A stretch of DNA of 64,000 nt, taken from positions 6,447,414 to 6,511,413 of the forward strand of contig CM029666.1 of NCBI GenBank assembly GCA_017311315.1. The letters run 5' to 3'. The position numbers and the translations under genes were made by a program. Position 1 is the stretch's first letter. Each line of letters begins with the position of its first letter. Shown piece after piece: positions 35,701-47,530 of this stretch. The notes beneath the pieces are model-generated. The model was not told where the DNA came from. It ran no database searches and saw only the letters and a list, made by a program, of their open reading frames with translations. This stretch comes from Dendrocalamus latiflorus. Taxonomy: Eukaryota > Streptophyta > Magnoliopsida > Poales > Poaceae.

Positions 35701-38700
35701 GTGGGTTTTCCAAGCAGAAGTGTTATAATCCGGTACGTTCTATTTCAGTACTGCAATCTGGCTATCCTACATATAGCTTTGCTTTTGTTCCTTTTTCATA
35801 GATTTTTTTGTGAAATTTGTATGCCAGCTGGTGCAATGATATTCAAATTCTGACTTGCTAGTGCCCATTCGCTTGGTATGTGCACCAATCATAAAATCCT
35901 TTTTTTAAGGGCCCGCCATAAAATCCTTGATTTCCCTTTCCACTATCCAGTAACTAATCTATCTGTAAAGGCAATCCAGATGAGTGAATTCAGGCCCCTC
36001 TATTGTTTTCTAGAATTGCAGTATTTGCTTCTTAAAAATACAATGGTGCCTTGATTTACTTATTTGTTAATATTTCAAAGTTATTTATGACACTTTGAGG
36101 CTTACACTTTCCTGGTGTCATTCACCCCCATAACTCTTTGTAAGATAGACTGGGCCATTAAAACTGAGATCAAACTGTTTGGTGTAGTCTTTTTTTCTTG
36201 TGTAGTTGTTGGTTTAGTCTTTTTTTTTCTTTTAGCATAACTCTACATGTTTTTGGCATAGATTTCTGACATCGAGAGTTTAGTTGTTGCACCAATATCC
36301 AAAGCATCTGCAAGGCAAAGAGCAGGCAGAGCTGGAAGGGTGCGACCTGGGAAGTGTTTCAGGTATGTTGAAAAGTTTAGTCTTGAAGTGTTGTGTTTGT
36401 GGATAATACACTTCATGACATTAATTTATGTTTCTCCTTTTCTAATGAGAATCATATTGGTAATTATATGCTGGTGCATTTTCACAATACCTAATTCTGA
36501 ACTCATTTTTTTAATTTAAAACATTCCATGCTTTTATTTATCTCAGTTTGTTTTCTATAGATGACTAGCTAAATGCTTTATATTATTATTTTATCTACTA
36601 TCATGTATCTTTTTCCTACCCTTGGTTTTGAATATTTTCAAAATAAATCTACATTCATATATTAAATTATGTACATTCAGTGTTCTGTGGACAGTAATAT
36701 TCTTCGCCTTGGGCCTTGGGGTTAAGTGTTTCATGGTTTTTGTACATCTCATTAGCTGATATCTCCTGCAGGCTTTATACAGAGGAATATTACCTAAATG
36801 AAATGCAGTCGGAAGGGATTCCAGAAATGCAAAGGTCTAACCTTGTTTCCTGCCTAGTACAGGTATCTTGGCTTGACTATTTCCTGATTATTTTAGTCTT
36901 TAGTCATACGTTAATAGATAATGCATACTTACCATAATCTGCAGTTTTTAATGTTTGTCTATCGTGTTTTAAAGAGTGATTTGCTGAATGTCCTAAAAGG
37001 TGGTAAGTAAGCAGTGTGCAACCAGTCACCCTATCTTTCAGTGCTTATGCGGTACATGGATGCTTATACGACCTTATATGCGGATCAACTATTTAATGTC
37101 ACAAAAACATATGCATGCAGTATGTTTCATGTCGAGTAGTGTAAAATTGTTTTTGCATGTATATTTGAATATACCAATTGGCAATTGCCAAAACAAAATG
37201 ACTAGTAAATGTAAAATATTAATTATTACTACTAGAAAAGTAGTCCTTGAAAGAACATCAAGTTCACAATTACTAAAAAAATATTCATATCTCATGCTCA
37301 TCAGCCTATCAGCCCAGCTAGACTGCTAGAGCTTGTCTGTACATCTATCTGGACCAATGGTGATTAATGGAACTGAACATAGATTATATATATACAATTC
37401 ATTTTATAACTTTTGAGGATCCTTGGATGTTTGGCTACTGTGTCCATTTCTTGCATCATGCATAAATGCAATAGTTTGTCAATGCAGTTATTCCTGCACT
37501 TGACTTGCTGAGTCATGAAACCAGGAAAATGCCCACAAAAATGTAATGCACACAGCAACAGAGTATCAGGCACGATTTCTTTGAAAAGTTTGCACTGAAG
37601 AATGTTCTGTACTTTTAATATGATTTATTTAAATTTTCTTTTTGAGTTACGACATTTATGATGGAAAGTGTTGTTGGTTTCCCATTATTGAATTATGTTC
37701 TGGGATGACAGTTGAAAGCGCTGGGCATAGACAACATTTTGGGATTTGATTGGCCAGCTTCTCCATCACCAGAGGCAATGATACGGGCTCTTGAAGTTCT
37801 ATTTTCCTTAGGAATCCTTGATGAAGATGCGAAACTAACAGTACCCATTGGTTTCCAAATTGCTGAGATCCCTCTGGTATGTGTAGCTTAATACTTTTTT
37901 ATATATAAATTGTATCTATACTTGAATTTACAGAGCCTTTTACAATTGGATACTTGAACTAGTTGAAGTGGTTGCATAGTTTGAACTGTGAAGTATCTGC
38001 TGCAGCCAAAATGATTTTGATATGCTTTACTTTGTGGCTAAGCTTTAGGAACTATAGTTACCTCGCCCTCTTGTTTGATGAGTTTGTCTCTACACTTATG
38101 ATACTTCATTAATTTGCCTATACATCACTTCTCGCATATAGTGTTACTCTGCTGAACGTGATTGGTGACGTTCCAACAGCTTTTGAAAATTATGCTGCTA
38201 TGTTGGCAATTTACTATTTCATGTCCTTTTGTATTTGTACCAGTTTTTCTGTACTTTTTTTACTTACATTTGTGGTGGACAGTGTTCTCTTCTCAATAGA
38301 TTGATATGTGCAATAAAACTACATTATAATTTGTTGCAGGACCCCATGATTTCAAAAATGATCTTGTCAGCCAATGATTTTGGATGCTCTGATGAGATAT
38401 TGACTATAGCAGCATTTCTATCTGTTCAAGTTAGGACTTCTGTCTCATATGCCCTTCATTTTTTGTGCTATTTTAAACTTTGAATTGTTCTGACACCCGC
38501 TGATTTATACAGTCTGTGTGGGTTTCTGTGAGGGGAGTGAAGAAGGAATTTGATGAAGCTAAGCTTCGTTTTGCTGCTGCTGAGGTTTGTAGGATCAACT
38601 TGATGCCAAATTTCCTTTGTTTGCTCAGGAACCCTGATGTTACTTAGCTGTTAACATTGACAGCTTGACACTCATATTGGTGCTTTGTGTGGTCAAGCAT

Positions 38701-40043
38701 TATGTGACACACATAGACCACAATAGAGGAATATTATGTCATTAATTAGATACTTGTCTTTTGTTCAGTTCCTTTATGATCACATTCCAAAACTAGACTT
38801 GACAGTTGCTCTTGTTTTCACATTTGGGAAAAAAATCCTTAATGGATTATATTATGCTACTTAACAAATGTGTGTTTTTTCTGGTACCGTTTTCATGCAC
38901 TGATCATGATGACCAGTAAGCTGATACTGGTGAGCGGCCTGGCTAGTTCTAGAATCAATGTTTTGTGGTAACTCAAAATTTGTTACTATTGTTTGGATTT
39001 TGTATTACAGCATTGGTGTTACTGAACAAAATTGTGAAAAATTACACCCTGAAAATGCATATGACCAGCACTATCCATATTTAAGAGCCTCCCTCCCTGT
39101 GTGTTTCTGCATATGCGTGTGCAAATTGTCAGAAGTGTGCATTTTTATTATAGTTACTCTTGGTTGCTTCTTCATCTTTGCTAATGGTCTTGAATATATA
39201 TTGTACCACAGGGAGATCATGTAACATTCCTGAATATCTACAAAGGATTTCACCAGTCTGGAAAATCTAGTCAGTGGTGCTACAAGAACTTTTTGAACTA
39301 CCAAGCATTGGTCTGTGATCTTTTTAATTAGTAATATGCACATATCCCAAACTATGTTAGTTTTCTTTGTTATACACATCCATTTTGAACAACATCCTCT
39401 GCTCTTTGCTGCAGAAGAAGGTTATTGACATCAGGGAACAGCTTGTGAGGGTAATGAAGAGGTTTGGCATACAACTGAAATCATGCGACAGAGATATGCA
39501 GGTAGGAGCTTTCCAGTTTCAATTAATTTTGCTTTGGTACTTATGACTTGAGTTCTTCATGCATACTAGGGTAAATTCAAGTGCTCTCTAATTGCAATAT
39601 GCCATTCTGCAATTTTGCATCTTAAGTAACTCTTATATCCTTATGATTTATACATCTTTTGATATTGTCACTTTTGTAGTTACATTGCATAATAATGTAT
39701 CATTCTTTTGTACTAGAATAATATTTATTATGCATCGTCCGTTGTCAATTAATTTTGAGCATGTGAATGATATTCTTAACTGAATGAAAATACATTTTCT
39801 TTTCAGATTGTGGTATTGTATTCATATGTATTTTGATATTAGATGCTATTGTGAAATATTGAAATGCATTGACTATATCCAGCTTGATTGGCAGTCATTC
39901 CAATCCGGCATAGATTATCCTCATTTGAGGAGAATATGTACACACATAGACTCTACAATTTGGAGAACAGAGTATCAAGAATAATATAATCTCATATTGA
40001 CATACAATTATCAATATTCGAAGTGGATACGGAACTCTTTTTT

Positions 40044-40074
<31 letters not shown>

Positions 40075-43032
40075 TATCAGCTCTGTATACAGTTCTTTTC
40101 CATCTCATGCTACTGCTGGAAGTGCCTAATATCCTCCTTAATCGATTTTATATGAGCTATAATACCCAACAAGTTTTCTTGTGTTTATGCTAACTGCATT
40201 GTTATCTCTATATTCTGCAGGCAGTTAGAAAGGCCATTGTTGCTGGTTCATTTGCTAATGCATGTAATCTGGAGGTATTTGCTCAATTTCTGTAACATGT
40301 TTTCATATTACATTACAGGGCAGATTTAATGTTCTCATAAATAGACAGAGCTTCGCTTCCCCATAAATGCCTAATATATGAATGATAAGAGTATTAGTGG
40401 TATTTCCTATTGTACTAGGGTTTAGTCTTATGTTTCTTTTGTACTCTATATATATTGCCCATTAGGCCTCTTGAATACATACACGACTCAATATGGTATC
40501 AGAGCTTTAGGTTTTCTAGCCTCCAAATCCTGACCTCTGCTCTCTTCCGCTGCTGCTACCCCCGGGAGGATTAATGTCCACTCCCGGGGGCGGCCACTTC
40601 TTCGTCGGCATCAGCACCTCTCACACCCGTGCCGCTGTCAGGCTGCCTTTGCGCTCGATCCGTCCGTCTCCGACTTTCCACGCCAGGATCTGGCCTCCCC
40701 GGCGTTGTCCCAGTCGTCGCCTTGCTCAGATCTGGTGCATCTTCGCCTGGATCTGGTCTCCCCGAAGTCGCCGCCCTGCTCTGGCCTCCCCTTTTCAGCC
40801 TATGCCCAGATCCCGCCGCGCCCGACCTCAGGGGAGCTTCCTCCTCTGCAGCTGGATTTCGGTTTCCCTCCCATGCTGTCCTCCCCCGCAGCCGCAGCAC
40901 TGAACCCCAAGCGGAGGAGAGGAGAGGTGGATCCAAAGATGAGGGAGGAGGCGGTGGAGCAGCTGCGCGGGGTCGTGTGAGAAAGCGTCGGGAAGCACCT
41001 CTACCATCTTCCTCGCTGACAAGGTGGCCGCGGCCACGGGCGACCCCACTGATGTCTACATGTTGGCCCAGGTGCTCTTCCTCGGCGGCCACTCCCACCG
41101 CTGCTACTCCAGCGGCGACATGGTCCAGCGGTGGGTGGACCTCCTGATGTGGCCGTTCCTCGCCAACCTCTCCCCCATCTCCATCATCTAGCTTCCCCTT
41201 CCTTTTCATATCCCCCCTTGGCGACTCCTGCAGTAGCTTCTGGCTAGTGCTTGCAATGCTAGCAAGTCTACTGTGCTGAGGGGAATGAATTGAGATATTT
41301 TGTTTGTGTAGGCTGATCGTGGTGCTAAGGACATGTTGCTGCTGTTAGTATCCCTAGCTTTTAGAGTTCTTTTCTTTTGAGTCTTCTGTTGCGTCCATCC
41401 ATATCCGTAGCTTCTCTCTGTCAGTTTGTCAAGCTGTGCGAGTCCACAAATATATTATCAGTAATAGAAGCATAGGAATTTCCTCTTTACATAGTAGCAG
41501 TCGCCGCTCTTTTCTCTAAGCCGCGTGCAGATCATAGAAGTTGTTATGATGCCACTACTTCTCTCTGAGCCGCCGCCCCGAACTTTTAAGGCCACTGCGC
41601 TTCTTCTATACTGCACTTGTGCATTACGCCGCCGCTGTCTTGGGTTTCGTTATGCGCCGCCATGCTTGTATCTATTCCTCTTCGACTTGACATATTTTCT
41701 AAGAGCTGCACGCTACGACGACATTATCAAGACTCGGACTTCGTATTTTTCCTATTTTAGTGTCAACCTTTTTCGAATACAATGCTATTATATACGCTTT
41801 GCATTTGAGGGGGGATGTTAAAGGTATTAGTGGTATTTCCTATTATACTAGGATTTAGTCTTATGTTCCCTTTGTACTCTATATATATTGCTTATTGGGC
41901 CTCTTGAATATATACACAATATTCATAACAATGATTACGAGCTGAAATGTTCATTGGTGTGTTGATGAACTGGTCTATAGGATCAGACCAGTCCAGACTG
42001 GCCAAATGATTGGGAATGAACTTTCCCTTTAACCAGCCTCCTAGCATTTGTTGAACTGGCCCACTGGCCAACATGCCTCACGTTCCAAAAGAGCAGTCCA
42101 GTTTTTACAATGATTAGATGATTATAAACTAGGAAGTGATAGTCTGAGTTGTAGATGAGAATTCCAACAAGTATAAATAAGCCAACTGGCCAAGGGCCTG
42201 GTACAAAAGACAAATGGTGCCCCCTAATTGGGGACTTGGGGTGTGTGCGTGTGTGTGGACTAAATTAGGGGCAAAAGCATCCACCTGAGAGGTGGGAGTG
42301 AATTCCAGCTCAGCGCTTGCCTATAGTGACTGCTTGTAGACAGGTCTCTGGAGGTTCAACACCGAAACTGCATGTGTTGTCTCACTCCTTGCGGGTGGGC
42401 ACTTCCGAGGATGAAAGACAACATGCAGCTTTCCCTTGGCTGTTTTGTATCTGATATCTTGGAAGTGTCATCCTTACCTGTGTAATATGTGTCAGTCCTC
42501 AAGGTGGACATATTCTTTATTCTGCCACCAAAACTAGTTAGCTATTGTCTGTGACATTGAAAAACATATGGACTATATTTGAATCCTTCTGTGGTTGATG
42601 TGCTTTGTGCTTCATTTATCCTGAAAAACAGCAACTATTCAGCTAGCATGCAACATGCAGTTCACGTTAATTTTTCTGTGATCCTGCTGAGTGCTGACTT
42701 TCTCTGCCATATAGGAATATGGCCAGAATGGTATGTATAAAACAATTAGGACATCCCAAGAAGTTTACATTCATCCATCTTCTGTGCTCTTTAGGTGAGT
42801 TTAATGAGAATTTACTATATTTGATGGGTGTGTTTTTCTGTATATTTTTTCAATACACTTCATGACATGATCCTCACATTTTAGGGTTAATCCAAAGTGG
42901 GTCGTCTACCAGTCTCTTGTTTCAACTGACAAGCACTACATGCGCAATGTCATTGCCATTGAGCCATCGTGGCTTACTGAAGCTGCACCACATTTCTATC
43001 AGTTCCGAACACCCAATCCAGCTCTCCACTAA
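29713..43032 (+). CDS. DEAH9: DEAH-box RNA helicase, DHX35/DEAH9 type, 23 exons, 699 aa
   Basis: ATP-dependent RNA helicase of the DHX35 class, a nuclear spliceosome-associated DEAH protein. Exons: 29713-29822, 29938-30082, 31654-31728, 32420-32509, 32707-32786, 33067-33136, 33237-33322, 33928-33997, 34086-34181, 35080-35185, 35387-35433, 35530-35613, 35679-35732, 36262-36362, 36772-36862, 37712-37876, 38340-38429, 38513-38584, 39212-39310, 39415-39501, 40221-40274, 42715-42794, 42885-43032. All introns are GT-AG and phases join without a stop; 700 codons including TAA. Motif I GETGSGKST is at about 73-81, DEAH at 172-175, SAT at 204-206, motif VI QRAGRAGR at 390-397, followed by HA2 and OB-fold regions, including SQEVYIHPSSVLF. 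The length fits the family (about 700). The start MSRFWKPGSEKP matches the conserved N-terminus. Intron 1 has a telo-box-like AAACCCTAA (about 29835), usual for housekeeping genes. Intron 21 (2.4 kb) carries an LTR element. Looks intact; the DEAH9 name is by family recall. Confidence 0.95.
30574..30594. repeat. Poly-G tract (21 G) in helicase intron 2
   Basis: An uninterrupted run of 21 G on the sense strand inside intron 2. Length may be affected by sequencing error. Confidence 0.9.
33770..33904. repeat. 73-bp tandem duplication in helicase intron 7
   Basis: Two copies of GGACACTGGTGTATGCACTC through GAATTTTCTTTCATCTT start at 33770 and 33843, with one substitution (GCGCAGCAGG versus GCGCGGCAGG). 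It ends just before the polypyrimidine tract of the acceptor at 33927, so the second copy supplies part of that tract. The near identity points to a recent event. Confidence 0.9.
40046..40074. repeat. T8-G29 homopolymer tract in helicase intron 20
   Basis: Eight T are followed by 29 consecutive G on the coding strand. Such a run can fold as a G-quadruplex and is prone to length error in assembly. Confidence 0.9.
40383..40490 (+). repeat. Left short LTR of the intronic element
   Basis: 108 bp ending in GACTCA four bases before the primer binding site. It contains CTCTATATATATTG, which may act as a TATA box. Confidence 0.8.
40873..41110 (+). pseudogene. Captured 5' fragment of APC6/CDC16
   Basis: The frame from about 40873 reads MLSSPAAAALNPKRRRGEV, then MREEAVEQLRGVV (ATG at 40939), a TGA, and ESVGKHLY. 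After a small deletion the next frame reads TIFLADKVAAATGDPTDVYM and LAQVLFLGGHSH. This corresponds to the N-terminus of the anaphase-promoting complex subunit APC6/CDC16, which in plants begins MREE and continues to SVGKHLY, IFLADKVAA and LAQALFLGRH. The TGA replaces a conserved arginine codon (CGA to TGA) and the deletion shifts the frame; homology ends near 41110. No intron is retained within it. It is a dead copy carried between the LTRs. Confidence 0.8.
41816..41930 (+). repeat. Right short LTR of the intronic element
   Basis: About 110-115 bp, starts TGTTAAAGG and ends either at TTCA (41925) or TAACA (41930); the latter would pair with the TGTTA start as terminal inverted bases. Confidence 0.8.
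42232..42440 (+). repeat. Possible tRNA-derived SINE remnant in helicase intron 21
   Basis: CATCCACCTGAGAGGTGGGA followed by GTGAATTCCAGCTC resembles the anticodon arm and box B region of a tRNA-like SINE head. Downstream, 42368-42428 can fold as a short imperfect hairpin (CTGCATGTGTTGTCT against AGACAACATGCAG). No poly-A or T tail or target duplication is clear. Confidence 0.3.
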
Positions 43033-46000
43033 CCTCATTGTGGTAATTCCTTTTGTCTATTCAATCATCTCGGGCTTCCATTGTAACAATGTTGTGAAGT
43101 TTCGTATGCATGTTGATTGCAGAAGTGCAATATGGCGTTAATTGCAAGACCTTATTGCCCTGTTGGCACTGTTGGCTAATCTATCCACCCCTTCTATCAG
43201 CTCAGCTGGGTACTGATGCAGATCAGTATGACTTGCTTTTATTGTCAAATATGGGCCGCTTTGATGATAGTCAATTGGGGCACATTGGAAGGCAAACGAC
43301 GCAAGTACTTATATAGTTATATCAGACTAATTAAGCTTATTTGTGTCCTCGCCGTTGATTTGATGGAATAGGGCTGAGCTTTGGTTTGGTCTGGTTTTGT
43401 ATTCTTCTCTTTGTTTTTTGAGAGAACTTTCGTTTTCTTAGGGGCACAATTTTTCCAGTGAAAAGGAACTGCCATGTTTTGTATATATAATAATTAACAC
43501 TTATGGTCTTATCCCCAATAACGATGTGAGTATTGTGTGTTTGTATTATCTATGCTGATATGTGACATTGTCAGCCTTACAAGTATAGACATTTCTTGTT
43601 AGAGGCAATACTTTATAGTATATCATGGGACGACCAATTCATTGGAACATTACCTTTTCTTAACTCTGGAATGCCTCTACATTTTGTTAGGATCATATGA
43701 TGCAATTTATCACAAAAATTTGAAATATCTATCTAGTGTTGTCACAGCTTCGTTTACCTGCCACCGTCATTCCAATTTGCAATATACTCGTACTTAGTTA
43801 TTAGATGATCAAGGACCTAGATTCTCTAGCAATATTACAAGGTAAGTGAAGCATCTAGCTGTCAAGAAGTACACTTCTACATTTAGTTGACACGATAGCC
43901 AACCCATTCACACCTAGATTCCCGGAGACTTGCCTGTACTTACTGTTAGCTTCTTTCGGGGCTCCATGAAAATAGCTAGTAGATTGTGATTTATGTTTCA
44001 AGCTTCAGCTAGTCCATGTCGATCATACCAATATATTCTTGTCATTTTAGCATAAGCGAAGCATCGGGAAAAGAAGTTCGAAGCCTGTAATGTTCCTCCA
44101 ACAAACCAAGTTGGGGGTTGCTATTTTGGGGAACCTGCTGTGCGTCCTTTTTTGACCAGTGCAGAAGCTGGCAGATTAAGAGCTTTATCTTCAGCCTAAG
44201 GTAAAGAACATTAGATGGCCTCAAACCTAAAGGAGTCAGCAGTCAGCATTGTATCTAATGCTCTTCTGATTCAAATTATGACCAGTTTGCCGAAAAAGAA
44301 AGAAAAAAACAATTTGACCCCAATTTTGCCCTGCCGACAAGTCATCTTATTGTCTGTTTTCTAAATTCAAATTTGAATGCTCACATGCTTCTTAACCCAC
44401 GCGAACTGTATGAAGCAAGTTTAGTGCGTCTTAGTTGGGTTAGTAGGATTTCAAGAGGCTAGGACTTGAGATAGACCGGTAGAGGATAGAGTTACTATGC
44501 CTTTACAACGTGTAAATTGACAAGGGAAGTACTATGGTACGGTATACCGTCAGAAGGCATACCTCCCTTTGTGCCGTGCCTCTTTTCCCTTTCTTCTCTC
44601 GAAGCAACGCCGCTCCCCTCGCCTTCCCCTCTCTTCTCTTGCTTTGGTGCCGACCATCACCCTCCTCTCTCTCTCTTCACCACGCCCATTGCCCCTCCCC
44701 ACCTTTTTCTTTAGCATCGGCTGCAGCTCCGTGCTTCTTCTTTGCCTCCTCCCTTCCACCACTGGTGGCCCCGTAGCCTTGCCGCGCCGCTCTCTCCCCT
44801 TCCCTACCATCACTACCCTGTTCAACCTAAAATTCATCGTGTTGTTGTCTCGTTGTGCCGCCCTCCGCCTCCCCCCTCCACCACCGGCGACCCCATAGCC
44901 TTGCCGCGGTACCCTCTCCCCTTCTCCCGTCATCCCTACCCTGTCCAACCTAAAATTCATCGTGTTGTTATCTCGCTGTGCCACCCATCGCTCTCTGCCG
45001 CCATTTGACACCCATCGCTAGACCATCACCTCTTCGGCCCCCCTCTACGTCCGGAGGGCCGTGGTGAACCCATCAAGAGGGGTGGGCTGGAGTTGAAGGA
45101 GGGTGGCACCGGCGGTGGAGAAGAGAGGGGATCGATATACCGTTGAAATGGTAGCATTTCTCAATTGGCAACTGGGAAGTGGTTTAGACATATTGATTTT
45201 ACCCTTGTCGGAATGGCAGGATTAATTTCAGTGTGTGTGTGTTGGCTAAATTTTCCCATCCTTAATTTGTTGAATCTGCAACTGTGTCTAGGTTCTATAA
45301 CACTATGTTCCATCAAGTCACAAATACATATCATTTTGGACATCGACACGGTTTTTAAAATACAACTTTGACTGCCAATTTATATTGTAATATATTTATA
45401 AAATCCAATAAAATTATAATACTATGAAAATACTTTTCGAGACATATATATATAGTTTTATGTACAAAATCGAAATACGTAAAAAAGTATTAAAATTTTT
45501 AACTACACGTGTTCCAAAACGAGATCGACGCAACCAAATGGCTCCCCTTTGTACCGTACTGGTGGTGTAGAGAGTGACGTGTAATAAGTGGCCGGTCAGG
45601 ATTATTTCCGTGCAAGCGAGGTACAGGTTTTATCCTGTGACAGGAACTACGCTGCAGTGCAGGAAAGGAAAACAACGCGTAAGCCGTTATCCGTATTAAC
45701 TAGGAGGTATACGAGGATTTGCCCGTCCTACCTATAGCACAATTCGATGAATTGGCACTTGTCACTGCCGACAGTGTGAAAAAGGAAAAAGTGGGGCAAG
45801 CCAGTAGATTCTTGTTCCCGCAGCAAGGGTTAAAAATTCGTGGGAGCAGACCGTCTTATGTTCTTTCCAAACCAGGGTGATCAGATCCTCCACTTGTACG
45901 TGTTGTCGTATTCGGAATTTTGGGTGTGGTTTCACTTGGGTGGTAAGGTCATCTGTCAAGAAAAAAAAAATCATAAACTCTGTACGTTAGATGAGTGCAT

Positions 46001-46320
46001 GATCTACTTCATCTTTTGGCTTTTTTTATCTTTCTGCTTATTTAAACCAGAAGCCACTTAGAACATATCAACTTCTAATTTCTATTTTTTTTAGTTTTTT
46101 CTGGCTTTTAGTTTTTTCTTTGTTTCAGTTATTACTTTGTATTGTCCATGACGATTTAATGATTTTTCAATTTTTCTCATTTTTTCCCTCGAAAAAAGCT
46201 AATAGCCGTTACTATGTAATTTCAGCCAAAAACCATAGTCAGAAACTTAAACCAAAACCTAGTTGGAGCACCACCAAAACCAACTATCCCACCCACCATG
46301 TTAACGACTTAACGTCTTCG
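43033..46320. other. Helicase 3' region and intergenic sequence
   Basis: The first few hundred bases after the helicase stop are probably its 3' UTR. The rest has no recognised gene. A GC-rich stretch at about 44560-45130 has open frames on both strands with no known domain and contains a 122-bp tandem duplication. The final kilobase is AT-rich. Confidence 0.5.
44769..45012. repeat. 122-bp tandem duplication, two copies
   Basis: Copies begin at 44769 and 44891 with CCCC(G/A)TAGCCTTGCCGCG and share CTAAAATTCATCGTGTTGTT and TCTCG(T/C)TGTGCC. The repeated peptide-like patterns on both strands come from this duplication and are not evidence of a gene. Confidence 0.85.
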
Positions 46321-46448
46321 TCCTGCCACTGATACTTTGATGAAAATTTTAGTATCTTATAATTATTATTAGAGTATGATAAAAAGATAACAAAAATATA
46401 ACTTGTTCATTTAAGCGGTATATGAGAAGTGGGAGTAGTACTCCCAGG
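46320..46448. mobile_element. Partial MITE copy A
   Basis: The right end of the MITE seen whole at 47115-47455: shared ATAATTATTATTAGAGTATG block and terminal GGTATATGAGAAGTGGGAG with TACTCCCAGG. It is interrupted at its tip by the hAT-type MITE starting at 46449. Confidence 0.7.
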
Positions 46449-46910
46449 TAGGGATGGCAACGAGGCAATTTCTTCCATCTCCACTCCCTATTTAGCTATC
46501 GAAGGATATTTACCTCTCGTCCCCATCCCCACCAGAGTTTTGGCGGGGAACGAGGCCCATCAAGAACTTAATTTTTAATGATATTAAGGGTAATTTCATA
46601 TTTTATCGTATGTAGAAATAAGTAAATTTAATGATACATAAGACGGTAGAATAATATTAGATGATTTGTGTACCATATAATATACCAAATATATTAGGCT
46701 CAAGATAAAATACATGTATTTTATACATATAGAAGTATCAATTTATGTGTATATGAGTATATATTAGAGAATAGCGGGGATCGGGGATGGGGGAGGCATT
46801 CCCATCCTATCCCCATATAACCTAACGGGGACAAAATCTCTACCGTACTCATCTCCTAATAGAGGAATTCCCTACGGGTTATCAGATGTTAGGCCCCATT
46901 GCTATCTCTA
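46449..46910. mobile_element. hAT-type MITE, 462 bp
   Basis: Ends TAGGGATGGCAACGAGGC and CCCCATTGCTATCTCTA form an imperfect terminal inverted repeat. It is flanked by an 8-bp target duplication with one mismatch (CTCCCAGG at 46441-46448, CTCTCAGG at 46911-46918). The TAGRGATGGCAA terminus and 8-bp duplication fit hAT transposons. No coding capacity. It inserted into the tip of MITE copy A. Confidence 0.85.
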
Positions 46911-46930
46911 CTCTCAGGAGCATGGAATCA

Positions 46931-47084
46931 TACATACATACACACACGCATACATACACATATACATACACACACATACACATACACGCACGAACGCAAC
47001 GCGTGCACACACATACACACACATATATACATACACACACACATATATATACATGCATACATATACATATATAGATAGGTACGT
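46931..47084. repeat. Imperfect (AC)n/(ACAT)n microsatellite
   Basis: About 150 bp of interleaved CA, TACA and TATA units. Open frames here on both strands are trivial products of the repeat. Confidence 0.9.
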
Positions 47085-47114
47085 ACGCACGTACTATATA
47101 TGAAGTCTTTTTCG

Positions 47115-47455
47115 TACTCTTGGGAGTACATACTCTCACTTCTAATATACTACTTAAACGGATATTTTATATCTCTTTACCACTTTTGGTATACTTAATT
47201 CCTAATTTTAAGATACCTTAATACGACTTGTTGAAAAAAATTTATCAGATCTATTTATTTTTACTATATACACTTTTCTATGTATAAAAGGAGTGCATAC
47301 ATAAATTATGCTATAAAAAGTGGACTTTGATAAAAATTTTCATGTAACTCACTTTAGAGCATCCTATAATCATTATTAGAGTATGTCCAAATAGATAAAG
47401 AGGTATAACAACACCATTAAAGGGTATATTAGAAGTGGTACCAGGAGTATAAAAC
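47115..47455. mobile_element. MITE copy B, about 340 bp
   Basis: Ends carry inverted motifs around CACTTCTAATATAC (left, about 47137) and GTATATTAGAAGTGG (right, about 47427), with TTGGGAGTACATACT-like tips. The interior shares about 300 bp with copy C, including TAATCATTATTAGAGTATG and AATAGATAAAGAGGTATAAC. Confidence 0.8.
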
Positions 47456-47467
47456 TATTTTCCTATA

Positions 47468-47497
47468 CACACACACACACACACATACATACATACA

Positions 47498-47528
<31 letters not shown>

Positions 47529-47530
47529 GT
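47468..47530. repeat. (AC)n(ACAT)n microsatellite
   Basis: About 10 AC units followed by about 11 ACAT/CATA units, then TATATATA. Highly pure. Confidence 0.95.

Larger units (their letters stand above)
40383..41930 (+). mobile_element. Non-autonomous LTR element in helicase intron 21 carrying an APC6 fragment
   Basis: Short direct repeats of about 110 bp form the ends: 40383-40490 and 41816-41925/41930, both containing GTATTAGTGGTATTTCCTAT, TTTGTACTCTATATATATTG and GGCCTCTTGAATA. Directly after the left copy is TGGTATCAGAGC (40494-40505), the classic initiator-Met tRNA primer binding site, and directly before the right copy is the purine tract TTGAGGGGGGA (41805-41815). The inner 1.3 kb encodes no gag or pol. 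It includes an APC6/CDC16 5' fragment (40873-41110). A one-mismatch target duplication is possible (ATGAA at 40378-40382, ATGAT at 41931-41935). It matches a small TRIM/LARD-like, transduplicating LTR element. It lies in the same orientation as the helicase gene. Confidence 0.85.

Noticed and set aside
40571..41209. 212-codon minus-strand open frame over the APC6 fragment
   Set aside because: It is antisense to a well-matched APC6 fragment, in GC-rich DNA, with no domain of its own.
44517..45011. Open frames on both strands with repeated peptide patterns
   Set aside because: Produced by the 122-bp tandem duplication in a C-rich, domain-free stretch.
46882..47139. Cysteine/valine/tyrosine-rich open frames
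   Set aside because: Direct translation of the (AC)n/(ACAT)n microsatellite.
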